Shown here: positions 23,841 to 33,115 of the stretch, in pieces
Layout: each line of letters begins with the position of its first letter
Numbering within the stretch: position 1 is the stretch's first letter
Assembly (NCBI GenBank): GCA_028023455.1
Contig: JAQFVV010006311.1
Coordinates: 1,116,001-1,180,000, forward strand
Length of the DNA stretch: 64,000 nt
Source: Epiperipatus broadwayi
Taxonomy: Eukaryota > Onychophora > Udeonychophora > Euonychophora > Peripatidae
Direction of reading: 5' to 3'
Program-made: the position numbers and the translations under genes
Notes under the pieces: generated by a model
The model's database searches: none
The model's input: only the letters and a program-made list of their open reading frames with translations
Told to the model about the DNA's origin: nothing

Positions 23841-23844
23841 CTAA

Positions 23845-24127
23845 TACATTTGTTTTTTTATATGGGACTAGTTTCATCATTTAATATGAGTATTAAATGT
23901 CTTTAAAAAAATTAACTTTATTTAAATATTGCAAATACATTCAGCTGTTAGTAATAGCACATCAAACAGGTCAGTATATGCCCAATGTTTTGAGAGATAT
24001 TATTCTACTCTCTTCTTCAGGTATTTCTGGCCTGAGAAGTGACAGTATTAGCATGAGAATTGAACCAGGATTGTTAGATTCTTGAGTATTGAACTTTAAG
24101 ATATCTAACCACTGAGCCATCCTGACA
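23845..24127 (-). mobile_element. SINE with tRNA-Leu-like head (minus strand)
   Basis: Minus strand, 5' end near 24127: GTCAGGATGGCTCAGTGG resembles the start of animal tRNA-Leu(CAA), with A box at about 24119-24107. ACTCAAG (anticodon-loop-like) follows, then B box GGTTCAATTCT at 24066-24056. The body continues with CTGAAGAAGAGAG and a 3' part (GATGTGCTATTACTAA, AATAAAGTTAA, ATGATGAAACTAGTCC). The same 3' part occurs at 35.58-35.71 kb on the plus strand, and related tails occur at 25.26, 45.66 and 51.75 kb. RNA polymerase III promoter boxes in the head and a shared tail are typical of SINEs. It directly follows the Penelope-like endonuclease remnant on the same strand. Confidence 0.72.
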
Positions 24128-24139
24128 AAGGCAACTGTC

Positions 24140-24490
24140 AGTAGAAATTTCATATACTTATCTATGGGGTTCCTCCTGATTTCTCCACTTTAAGAGCAAA
24201 TTTAATTAGTGGTTTCCATATATTATGTATAGCCACAGTAGGTTGGCTTATAGAATTGACTGCCATTGTCATGTGGGCAGATTCTTTAAATTATCTTCTT
24301 TGTACCTATTCTTTTTATCCAATATCATCAGTATGTGATCATGTAAGCACTTTTCAGTAGTATGATTGGTTTCATCAATATACATTCTTCCACATTTACA
24401 TAGTATTTCATAGATGTAGTTTTTTATTTTCAGCATTTCAACTTTAGGCTTTGTAGATGTTAGAATTTCTAGTAATGTGATATGGCTCTG
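24140..24490 (-). mobile_element. Penelope-like element fragment, GIY-YIG endonuclease (minus)
   Basis: The minus strand reads Y-E-I/L-x-C-K-C-G-R-M-Y-I-D-E-T at about 24405-24368, preceded by a KPKVEMLKIKN-like stretch. This is the Cys-x-Cys-Gly-x-x-Tyr-Ile-Gly-Glu-Thr signature of the GIY-YIG endonuclease at the C-terminus of Penelope-like retroelements; Asp replaces the usual Gly in this copy. Downstream, a KYKEDNLKNL-like stretch and the untranslated tail (AAGCCAACCTACTGTGGC, GTATATGAAATTTCTACTGAC) match the plus-strand copy at 24.7-25.2 kb. Frame interruptions show it is dead. It faces away from the plus-strand copy, with the centre of symmetry near 24490. Confidence 0.75.
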
Positions 24491-24509
24491 GAAAGCTGTT
24501 CAGATGTTA

Positions 24510-25100
24510 CTAAAAAAAACCTTAAATAGATAAAAAAAGAACCACCAAAAGAAAAAAAACAATTATTGGTCCTGTAGTGTCCCCATACCATCCACAAATA
24601 GCAGACAAATTAAAGAAAACCTTCAATCAGTATAACATCACAAAAGCTTTCTAGGGCCATATCACACTATGAGGAATTTTAACATCCACAAAATCTAAAC
24701 TTGAAATGCTGAAGTAAAAAACTGAATCTATGATATCCCATGTGAATGTGGAAGAATATGTATTGGTGAGACCAGTTGCTCCACTGAAAAGCACTTCAAG
24801 AACACAAACTGATGAACAGAAGAGAGAAAATAGATGTGTCTAAGGTATCAGTCCATGTATGTGCCAATGAACATATGTTCAACTGGGAAAATGTAAAAAT
24901 ATTGGATAGAGAAAAAATGTACAAAGAAGAAAATTTAAGGAAGCTGCTCACATACAATGGCAAATAATCGCATAAGCCAACCTAATGTGACTATACATAA
25001 TGTATGGAAACCACTAATCAACTTTGCTCTTAAGGAAAAAAGGGAGAAATCAGGAGGAACATTATAGATAAGTATATGAAATTTCTATGGACTATTGCCA
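24510..25100 (+). mobile_element. Penelope-like element fragment, GIY-YIG endonuclease (plus)
   Basis: The plus strand has a connector-like segment at about 24565-24650 (reading VVSPYHPQIADKLKKT and YNITKAF). The GIY-YIG core follows at 24741-24786 (CECGRICIGETSC), then after one frame change an EHKLMNRRE-like helix and CANEHMFNWENVKILDRE (24800-24915). This order fits Penelope-like elements, where the endonuclease follows the reverse transcriptase. The His of the CxxH-type end and the R/K-x-x-E-H element are recognisable. At least one frameshift near 24788 and earlier stops make it inactive. The reverse transcriptase domain itself is missing on this strand. The 3' tail is duplicated in tandem just downstream. 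Confidence 0.78.
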
Positions 25101-25228
25101 ATCCCATAAGCCAACCTAGTGTGACTATACATACATAATGAATGGAAACCACTAATCAACTTTGCTCTTAGAAAAAAAGGGAGAACTCAGGAAGAACATC
25201 ATAGATAAGTATATGAAATTTCTACTGA
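24962..25228 (+). repeat. Tandem duplication of Penelope-like 3' tail, period about 134 bp
   Basis: CATAAGCCAACCTAATGTGAC at 24971 returns at 25105 with one change. The following blocks (GGAAACCACTAATCAACTTT, GATAAGTATATGAAATTTCTA) return in the same order. A single copy is present in the minus-strand element at 24150-24265. Either array slippage or an insertion involving the element's own end could give this. Confidence 0.85.
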
Positions 25229-25249
25229 CTGTTGGGTTTAGCATGATAA

Positions 25250-25345
25250 TACACATATTAGATGATGGAAGTAGTTCAGTATATAAGTACAACTAAAACA
25301 CCATCATCACAAACCTTCAGGAAAACTTTATTATATGTTGGATCA
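25250..25345 (+). mobile_element. SINE/Penelope-type 3' tail fragment
   Basis: CATATTAGATGATGGAAGTAGT followed by an AACACCATCATCACAAACCTTC block. The first part recurs at 35.67, 45.66 and 51.75 kb. The second is the reverse complement of the CCTGAAGGTTTGTGATGATGG text at 35.55 kb, so the tail here is joined to an inverted internal SINE piece. Confidence 0.6.
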
Positions 25346-26555
25346 CTTTAATGGACACTGTGCATTGCAATGAGTGGTAGAGTTTAGTGATGCCAAGTAA
25401 TGCAAGGTATGTTGCATTGATGTTAACTAGTATTTTTGATTAACAGGGCACATTTGAATGAAGATTTCACAGTGCATTTGCCAAAGCTGAATAGATTGAG
25501 AAGGCATTGGCTAATCATCTTGGTGGCTTAACAATATTATGCACCACTAAAATTGATCATTAGATAAAGAGGATGGCCATCTTTGTATAGCTTGAGGTTG
25601 CAAATAGTCTGTGAAGAATTGCAACTGAGAGGCAAATGCTGTAGTATTCCTGTTTAGTAAAGGATTTATTGGAGAATTTACAGAGGAGGGTGGAGATAAT
25701 TTATCTTTTTATCTTTTGATATTATGTCATTGTTTGAAATTTGAAATTCTGAATCTGAGTGTTTATTTTAGATATTGTGTTGTTTGGGATTGTGAAGTAA
25801 TGCCATATAATGCCTTTTATTCCTTTTGCTGAATGTGTTATTGTTGTCAAGAAAACATTGCTTGGTAGCAGCAATTTTTTTAGATCACACCCTATTTTTA
25901 GAAGTGGAAGATTTGAAAGCAGTGATTTGAACAATTTTCCCACTAAAAGTTTCTTGCTGAGAGTTGTTATTGAAAGTTGTTACTCTTTGACTGGCCTCCA
26001 ACAAATTGAAACCCAAGATTAAGGGCATTGCAATATGGTTTAGTGGGCAAAGGTTAAGTTGTGATTACAGCTGACATCAACATTACTCTTCGTTTAATAG
26101 TAAGGAAGTTGATTTTCTTAGCATATTTTGCTTGTAGTTTTAAGGGTAAGGAAGTTGATTTTCTTAGCATATTTTGCTTGTAGTTTTAAGGGGAGATGGC
26201 ATTTATTTAGTATTTCAGAGGGGGGAGTCAAATATATTTTAGAACTTCCAAAGTTACTGCTGATTGTTTTTCATGGCTTTCTTACAGCCTTTAAGGAACT
26301 TTTAAGAAGAAATTTAAGTTGCATGGTAATTTTGTCACAGTTTTGGATTGACTTTACAATGCATAATTGGCAGCAGTTAAAAAATATCTTCTGAAGGCCA
26401 CATATTTCCAGAAAATTTAATTTATTCCTGTAGTACTTATGTTGACTTAAGAGTTTTAAAAGGCACCCTGCATACTAGAGATGACTCCATTTTCTGATGC
26501 TGTAATTGTAATTATAAATTTAAGTGCTTTATTTCTAAAAAAAAATAGCAAAGCT
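25346..26555 (-). other. Unidentified, possibly coding-derived minus-strand sequence
   Basis: The stretch is less AT-rich than its flanks. Broken minus-strand frames have protein-like composition, for example 25722-25943 (73 codons, reading GCDLKKLLLPSNVFLTTI) and about 26400-26195 (reading SSLKAVRKP and KIYLTPPSEILNKCHLPL). These could be remains of a retroelement protein, possibly the same one whose pieces flank it on both sides. No family signature is clear. Plus-strand frames at 25810-26022 and 26128-26394 are the antisense of the same sequence and less protein-like. Confidence 0.35.
26101..26192 (+). repeat. Exact 46-bp tandem duplication
   Basis: The 46 bases starting TAAGGAAGTTGATTTTC at 26101-26146 are repeated without change at 26147-26192. 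Because 46 is not a multiple of 3, it shifts the frame of whatever was once encoded. Identity of the units points to a recent slippage event. Confidence 0.95.
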
Positions 26556-26559
26556 TGTA

Positions 26560-27150
26560 CCTTAGCAAATTTGAATTAGACAGAAAGAATATCAGCACAT
26601 CCATTTCTGAACTGCATAACATTGATCAGCATTACTGCAAACAATTGAAAATTTCTACAAGAGAAAGTGATCACCTCCCCACAAAGAAAGAGCATTACTC
26701 ACAGTATTACTAAAGTCATTATAGCAACAAACCAAATTACATTTCACACATTACCTCCCTTGCATTGTTTACTCAAGAACTTGAAAGTCAAACTGCCAAG
26801 TGAGATCCACTTTCAAATATTCTACAGAATCAAATGCCAAGATTGAGCTTGCCCCTCTGTCTACTATTAGGAGTCTTGGGCTAACATATAAACACATATT
26901 GGTCAGCACTCTTATCTTTATAATAAAGCCAAAACATACACTGACATACGCTTAACTTTATTTGAGCACTTCTCCACCACCAGCCATGCCTTTGAGTCCA
27001 CCCTCTGCAATGTCATCTGTATTAAGTGCGATGATGCTAAATGCAAAATCAAAGAAGCTTGGCACATTTAAAGTGACAAACTATCATCATAGGGAGTTTT
27101 GTACCTCCTTTCCAAAATATAGCCTATCTAACCTACATCACCTTAAATGC
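26560..27150 (+). repeat. Coding-like repeat, plus copy (inverted partner at 22836-23420)
   Basis: Reverse complement of 22836-23420 in the same block order: AATTAGACAGAAAGAATATCAGC, ACTAAAGTCATTATAGCAACAAAC, CTTATCTTTATAATAAAGCC, then GAAGCTTGGCACATTT. It is more interrupted than the minus copy. Together they bracket about 3.1 kb holding the Penelope-like fragments and SINE. The protein family is not recognised. Confidence 0.65.
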
Positions 27151-27179
27151 AAATATTAAATTTCTGCTGTGTTTATGAA

Positions 27180-27895
27180 GTCAAAAGCATGTTCAGCACA
27201 TCATGCTTAACTAATTTTATTAAAGCTTTGCTCTGTATATCTACATATTAATTTATTTCACTTCTTTAGAGATAAAGTGCCTAAATTTATAATTACAATT
27301 ACAGCAAGTTTTATTACTATTCTGAAAATATGTGATTAAATGTACATATATACTGATCATAATACATATATATATATGCATGTGTGCTTGTGCTCTTTAC
27401 ATTACTTTATTTTTTTTAAAAAAGTCCATAGATGGAGTTCTTACTGGAAAGTCGTCATCCTCGCAGCTAGTGTACTCTTTCATCTACTAAATCTCAGTTT
27501 TAGTGCATTTTTAACATAATTTTCCTATGTCTGCCTTATGCTTATCAGCACTTAACTATCTCATTCCCCCCCTCCATTTGGTGGGTGGTTCAACTGTTTC
27601 ATGGGCCATAAACGGTTTTATTCCCTCTTAGTCTCTTAAATATTTCTCCTATTCCAACTTCGCTATCACTCAGAACTTCTTTATAAAGTTTTTTGTGTGT
27701 TATTCCAGTTACTTAGGGCATTTTAACGATCTTTTTTTCCAGACCCCCCCCCCCGGTAACTAACCGCCTAAAATTCCATTCAATTTTCTCATTACTCAAT
27801 TAAAATTATTAATAATAAGTTTCCCAGTGTTTTTTTTTTTTTGCTTTTACATCAATATATTTAATTTTTCCCATTTCAAAATTGTTTTCTTCATA
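27180..27895. other. Unassigned stretch with a less AT-rich patch
   Basis: 27430-27720 has more even base use and a C-run follows at about 27745-27755, but no frame, tRNA or known repeat is seen. TA-rich sequence lies around 27340-27380. Confidence 0.45.
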
Positions 27896-27899
27896 TTAC

Positions 27900-28380
27900 T
27901 TTTCATTCTTCGAACTCAGACTTTCACACGACCCACAACTCTCAGTGCCATCTCATATTGCTGACCCACCTGATCATGCACATGCTGAAAAGACAAGTAA
28001 TCACCAATATACGTATTTCATGCTAAACCAGCAATCATCAGTTGGTCCACATTATTATCCTCACATATATATATAACCAGTACTCAGCTTTATATTAAGA
28101 TAGCCAATCTTTATACTTTAATGGACAGGCTTTAAACTATTCCATCTCACAACTCTTTAGCCTCCATTCATTGAAAATCTGATGATGGAATGTTCAAAGC
28201 CCTTGATAGTGCCAAGGTTGTCATCCTAACCATGTTGACATATTAGTCATTCTGACCCCTCATGTACAGGAGAATAATCCATTTATACATACATATGGGA
28301 GGGATGGGCAGACCTTTTACACACTATTTATATAAATTAATACATGGTACAGGCTTAAACCTGCATTTATATATGTAATA
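27900..28380 (+). mobile_element. Family 1 dispersed repeat, copy C
   Basis: It begins TTCGAACTCAGACTTTCACA at about 27908 and continues with the CCATCTCATATTGCTGACCC, CATGCTAAACCAGCAATCATC and ATTAAGATAGCCAATC blocks shared with copy D. It runs on to a terminal part ending GGCTTAAACCTGCATTTATA. The 66-codon frame of copies A and D is interrupted here by a stop after LMDRL. The part from 28081 onward is repeated in inverted orientation at 28731-29025. Confidence 0.8.
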
Positions 28381-29025
28381 TATGCAGGTTTGAACTCAGA
28401 CTTTCACATGACCCACCACTCTCAGTACCATCTCATATTTCTGACCCACCTGATCACACACATGCTGAAAAGATAAATAATCACCAATATACATATTTCA
28501 TGCTAAACCAGCAATCATCAGTTGGTCCAGATTACTATCTTCACACACATATATGTAACCAGTACTCAGCTTTATATTAAGATAGCCAATCTTTATACTT
28601 TAATGGACAGGCTTCAAACTATTCCAACTCACAACTCTTTAGCCTTCCATTTCATTGAAAATCTGATGATGGAACGTTCAAAGTCCTTGATAGGGCCAAG
28701 GTTGTCATCCTACCCATGTTGACACATTAGATATATAAATGCAGGTTTAAGCCTGTACAATGTATTAATTTATATAAATAGTGTGTAAAACGTCTGCCCA
28801 GCCTCGCATATGTATGTATAAATGGATTATTCTCTTGTACATGAGGGGTCAGAATGACTAATATGTCAACATGGGTAGGATGACAACCTTGGCACTATCA
28901 AGGGCTTTGAATGTTCCATCATCAGATTTTCAATGAAATGGAAGGCTAAAGAGTTGTAAGTTGGAATAGTTTGAAGCCTGTCCATTGAAGTATAAAGATT
29001 GGCTATCTTAATATAAAGCTGAGTA
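28081..29025. repeat. Inverted repeat with arms of about 295 bp
   Basis: 28081-28375 pairs with 28731-29025: the left arm starts TACTCAGCTTTATATTAAG and the right arm ends with its complement. Divergence is a few percent by eye. The spacer of about 355 bp is a further direct family 1 copy (copy D). The structure arose by insertion of three related copies next to each other in different orientations, or by one inversion. Confidence 0.85.
28381..28730 (+). mobile_element. Family 1 dispersed repeat, copy D, with conserved 66-codon frame
   Basis: It starts ATGCAGGTTTGAACTCAGAC and follows copy C head to tail. The plus frame 28522-28722 has 66 codons (MVQITIFTHIY.. to ..PRLSSYPC; the first codon is TTG). 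Its counterpart in copy A has the same length and aligns without gaps: MVQ, FTHIY, YIKI, LMDRLQ, ENLMME, PRL and PC are shared. It is not known to encode a protein. The A/T-rich codon use and lack of an ATG argue for chance; the gapless conservation argues for caution. Confidence 0.75.
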
Positions 29026-29030
29026 TAAAT
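28731..29030 (-). mobile_element. Family 1 dispersed repeat, copy E (inverted)
   Basis: Reverse complement of the 3' two-thirds of copy C. It starts within one base of the end of copy D, so the two may have been inserted together. Confidence 0.8.
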
Positions 29031-29094
29031 GAAGTAAAAACTAAGTACAATAGATTTTTATATAGTCAAATAGAAAAAAAAATGTTTTTTTAGG

Positions 29095-29321
29095 ATTATT
29101 CAATAATGAATAGTATTTCTGTAGTGTAATTTTTACTATAGAAGTCTTATGCCTGGTAAGGACTGGTTTCTATCTGCTTTTAACACCTTGTGGGATGTAA
29201 TCATAAACATATGACCAAAGATATATGGAAAAGGTCTATGATTCCCAAGTCAATCCTTACCATGCATGTGAATGCTGTAGTGAAAATTACACTACAGAAA
29301 TATTATCCATTATTGGATAAT
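29095..29321. mobile_element. Small element with long terminal inverted repeats
   Basis: The left end ATTATTCAATAATGAATAGT and the right end (complement ATTATCCAATAATGGATAAT) pair over about 47 bp, including the shared core TTTCTGTAGTGTAATTTT. A weaker inverted match (GGTAAGGA/TCCTTACC) continues inward. The whole is about 227 bp, a MITE-like size, with no open frame. No target duplication could be fixed. Confidence 0.75.
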
Positions 29322-29546
29322 CTCTAGTCTAATGAAGGTCTAATAAAAATTATTGAGATTATTAGTTTTTCATGCTAGAATGGTTTCAGAAAAATAACAT
29401 GGCTATTGTTTCTATGAGAAATATAGTCTAAATTTTTACCTGAGTAATGTTAATAATGGCTATTTTTTTATTTAGCATAAGAAATTTTTAATTTAAAAAA
29501 AATGTCATATAGAAATCTGTAGAATTTCAATTAGAAGATAGAATCA

Positions 29547-29880
29547 GTATTGCCACACACAGCAAGTTAGAGTAATCAATGAATTCCAGAAGGCTTGTGC
29601 ATAAAATCCTCATTTAATGCCTACTCATCCAATATCCCCAGACTAGTTTCTGGCTTGTGGCCTTCATCAGGGAGTAGCACTGATGAAGGACACAAGCCAG
29701 AAACTCATCTGGGGATATTGGATGAGTAGGCACTAGATGGGGATTTTATGCACAAGCCTTCTGGCATCCATTGATTACTCTAGCTTGCTGTGTATGGCAA
29801 TACGTATAGTGAGTTTTGCCTGTTTAACAACAGTTATACCCAAGCATAAGAGATGGTGGTCATGTGATGTTTATTGGCTT
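29547..29880. mobile_element. Family 2 foldback element, copy A (124-bp arms)
   Basis: Arms 29547-29670 and 29680-29803 are reverse complements with a few mismatches, joined by a 9-base loop (GGAGTAGCA). The arm carries CCAGAAGGCTTGTGCATAAAAT, CATCCAATATCCCCAGA and TGGCTTGTGGCCTTCATCAG. Outside the right arm the element continues to about 29880, ending GATGTTTATTGGCTT. That end also opens the copy at 42048 and, nearly, the copy at 35046. No coding frame is present. Confidence 0.85.
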
Positions 29881-29899
29881 AAAAGATAGAATCACTAGT

Positions 29900-30455
29900 T
29901 GTTTTATTAAAGCCTTGAATCCTGCTACAGTAGTAATATATTTGGCAGTCATATTCAAGGTTCATGTTTATCTACAACTACATAAGTAATTGGTTGTTAA
30001 CTTTATGAAGCAAATTAGCATATTGATTATGAATTATCTTGATCTGTTGATGTAATTTTAGTAATATTTAGGAAAATCAAAACCAGTTAAAAATTGCAGA
30101 ATTTGCTTTTATATATTTATAATAATACACCTATGAAATATAGATATTATTATACATGAAATAAATTAAAAATACAAGACTTCCAAAACAATGTTTTATG
30201 GTGAAGGAGTATAATTTTCAGAGAAAAATAAATCCTGGTTTCATTATAAAGATTTTCTCTCAAAGAGAGTCTAAGAATTTTAATATTGATTGTTTTCATT
30301 GGAAAAATATGTGTTGAAGTATTTCAGTGCTGCAGAAAAAATTAAAACACAGCAATCTAAAATATAAAGCAAATAATCGACCAGCATATTCTATATATGG
30401 ATGAATTTGAGTTTTGCAGATTAGTTTGTATAATCATCACAAAATTAATCCTTTA
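29900..30455. other. AT-rich DNA without recognised gene
   Basis: Nothing supported before the microsatellite. Confidence 0.5.
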
Positions 30456-30456
30456 T

Positions 30457-30465
30457 GTTGTTGTT

Positions 30466-30553
<88 letters not shown>

Positions 30554-30745
30554 CACAGTAGTGACAGTGGTAGCAGTAGTAGTAGTAGCAGTAGTGACAG
30601 TGATAGTGATAGCAATAGTAGTAGTAGTAGTAGCAGTAGTAGTAGTAGCAGTAGTAGTAGTAGAAGTAATAGCAGCAGTAGTTGGTAATGGTGGTAGTGG
30701 TAGTAGAAGTAGTGGTGATAGTGGTAGTATTGTTGTTATTATTAT
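30457..30745 (+). repeat. Long (GTA)n microsatellite, pure then imperfect
   Basis: The run is pure GTA from about 30466 to 30553 (88 bases), followed by an interrupted series of GTA, GCA, ACA, GTG and GTT units to about 30745. It produces a 135-codon plus frame (30414-30821) made of poly-Ser, then Val/Ala-rich text, which is an artefact of the repeat. The length of the pure part suggests it is polymorphic. Confidence 0.95.
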
Positions 30746-30749
30746 TATT

Positions 30750-31500
30750 GTTTGCCTTTTAATTATTTTTCTTTTAATTGAAATGGCTATAATTATTTAC
30801 GAATGGTTGCTGTTGACATGAATAGTAACATATATTTATTTAAAAATATAAATAAAAATATGAATTATGTAAACACAAAAATTCAAGTTTCACATAAAAA
30901 AAATCATGATAAAGATAAATTTTTACTGTTTTCCTTCAGATTAATTTGAAAAATAAATAAATATTTTGCTTTTTTCTTTCTTCAGCCCTAATAGTAATTT
31001 ATTTTCAAATTTAAAAGTAGCTATATAAATTTTTTAACTAAATAAAGAATGATTTTTGTTTTTTTAAAGTTCAAAATAATTGATAATAAAAATTTAGTAA
31101 TATTTTTGATGATTTTCATGTTTATAAATTAAAAATGGCTTTTTAAAAATCACTATACATGCATTGTGGCATCTCATCTTTTTTTTTACACTTCAAAATT
31201 GAAAAAAATAATTAGTTTAATTTTTTATCTTGCAATTGATATTTAAATTTTGTTTTGGAATGTAATTTTCTTAACAATCAGAAGTTTATTTCAATGGGAT
31301 GAAATTTTATTAACTTTTTATTAGCACTATGCATTTTATTTGAAGTTTTACAATCCCACTGGATTTTTTTACAATTATTTACAATAATTTCTAAGAGTAA
31401 CCTCAAATATAGTATTGTATTTTCTAACAGAAAACGGCCTTTAGATTTTATTCATTTTTATAAGTTGTATTGTTATATTTAAGCATTTTCTTTTAAGTTA
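30750..31500. other. AT-rich DNA without recognised gene
   Basis: Low-complexity A/T sequence; no gene seen. Confidence 0.5.
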
Positions 31501-31502
31501 GT

Positions 31503-33115
31503 GCAGTGTTTCCCAACCTGTGGTACGCGAATTGCTGGTTGGTGGTACACAAAAAGTAATCAATAATGGCAGACATAAAAAAAAAATTAAATAATAAAAA
31601 TATAGAAACGTTTTTTCCTATAATTCATAAAAATTATTTTAATTAATAATATTATACAGTAAAGTTGTTAATATGTACAGTCGATAACAATCTTTAATGG
31701 TAATGATAAAATTGAAAGTATGATTAAGAAATTAGATTTTTGGAAACAGTAATATATATAAGTATTGAAAACAATCAACTGGAAGTATTCAAAACTTTAC
31801 ATATTTTTTTGTTTGAAAATAAGGTTAGTCTGTCTCAAGATATACGAGAAAATATAATAGCACATTTAACAGGATTAAAATTGTCTTTCATGGAATATTT
31901 TCCAAAACCCAAAAACACAAATGATAATTGAATTTCAAACCCCTTCTATGCAGAAAATTTAGAAAAAGCTACATCATTATCAATAAAGGATAAAGAAAAT
32001 TTAATAGAATTATCATATGACAGAACTTTACAAGTAGAATTCAAACGACACAATATAATTAATTTTTGGTTAAACATTAAAGAATATGAACAACTTTCTG
32101 AGAAAACTCTTAAATTATTATTACTGTTTACTAGTATGGAATTAGTAGGAAGAGCTTTTTCTTTATACATTTTTTTAAAAAATAAATATCGAAGCAGATT
32201 AAACGCAGCTGTAGACTTAAGGGTATACTTCACATCTTTTGAACCAAATTTCAAAAAATTATGTGTTTGAAACAAGCACAAAGATCTCATTAAATTTATT
32301 TTATAAAAATATTTGATTATGATAAGAAAATATACTAATTGTTTTTTTATAATTTTGTGTTTTTATTAAAACCATTTATTAGTAAACGAAATATGACAAA
32401 ATAGTAGATAAATAATGAGACGGATCAAGGCAAATCAATCTAAATTATTTAATTTGAAAGAATGTATCAGAAAAAGATCATACCCAGAAATTAGACTCTC
32501 ATTAATTCTTGATCATCTATTGTGGATTACTAGATGTAAGCTAGTATTTAATCATCAAAATTTTAATCCTATTAACTTCATGCTGAACAATATAAATAAA
32601 ACAAGAACAAGAGATAGCTTGATAACCCCTGAGGTTATTTTTACCATGACTTGGGATATGCTGGATTTATCCTCTCCATGGCCCAATCAATAGCAAGATG
32701 CTCTGAAAAAGAGAAAACAGACTCAAATTCGGGAAAACCAAATGAAGGAATGAGAAAACACTTTGAACAAAATATGTACCAAATAACCTTTAATGTAATA
32801 ATGTAATCTTTAATAAATTATTTTGGAAAAAATATGAAACTTTGAACAAACACATACATATAAATATGTTACAGTGAGTTTATAATTTCAGTGAGCTTAT
32901 AATCTGGCATGATGTTTAGGCATGTTTCAATGTAATTTGTTTCATTATGAGATGTGAATACATACATGGTCACCCTATAATATTTATAATGCAAATAAAA
33001 TAACACACTTGCAATAACAAATTTCAAAAAATACAATCATTTTTACAAAGTGGTACAATTTAGCGTGATGTACTATCAAGTGGTACGCAAACCAAAAAAA
33101 GTTTGAAAATGACCC
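31503..33115 (+). mobile_element. Decayed hAT-type DNA transposon (ZBED-like)
   Basis: The left end CAGTGTTTCCCAACCTGTGGTACGC has the form of hAT terminal repeats. A GTGGTACGCAAACC plus AAGTTTGAAAATGACC segment at 33075-33115 resembles the matching right end with substitutions. Between them (31685-32274) lie remains of the transposase C-terminal half. No exact 8-bp target duplication was found, so the ends are approximate. The 32300-33050 interval is not transposase-like and may include a later insertion. Confidence 0.6.
31685..32274 (+). pseudogene. hAT/ZBED transposase pseudogene, C-terminal half
   Basis: Three frame segments follow one another. First is a KIESMIKKLDFW-like piece (about 31705-31745), then a frame change. 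The open piece 31740-31931 reads LSQDIRENIIAHLTGLK and FMEYFPKP, which matches the 'L..DI...I..HL..L...F..YFP' block of ZBED/SCAND3-type proteins. An in-frame stop stands where Trp is expected (D-N-stop-I-S-N-P-F). The same frame then continues to 32270 with NLIELSYDRTLQVEF, INFWLNIKEYEQLSEKTLKL and NKYRSRLNAAVDLRVYF. These are the 'ND..LK..F', 'FW', 'A..iLl.F', 'K.k.RnRL' and 'dLRv' hallmarks of the hAT C-terminal dimerisation region. The Ser-rich 'GFS' block is altered to GRAFS. The N-terminal zinc finger and catalytic Asp/Glu region are absent. It is clearly inactive. Confidence 0.82.

Noticed and set aside
30414-30821. 135-codon open frame with poly-serine tract
   Set aside because: It is a direct translation of the GTA/GCA microsatellite; there is no protein-like sequence outside the repeat and no exon signals.
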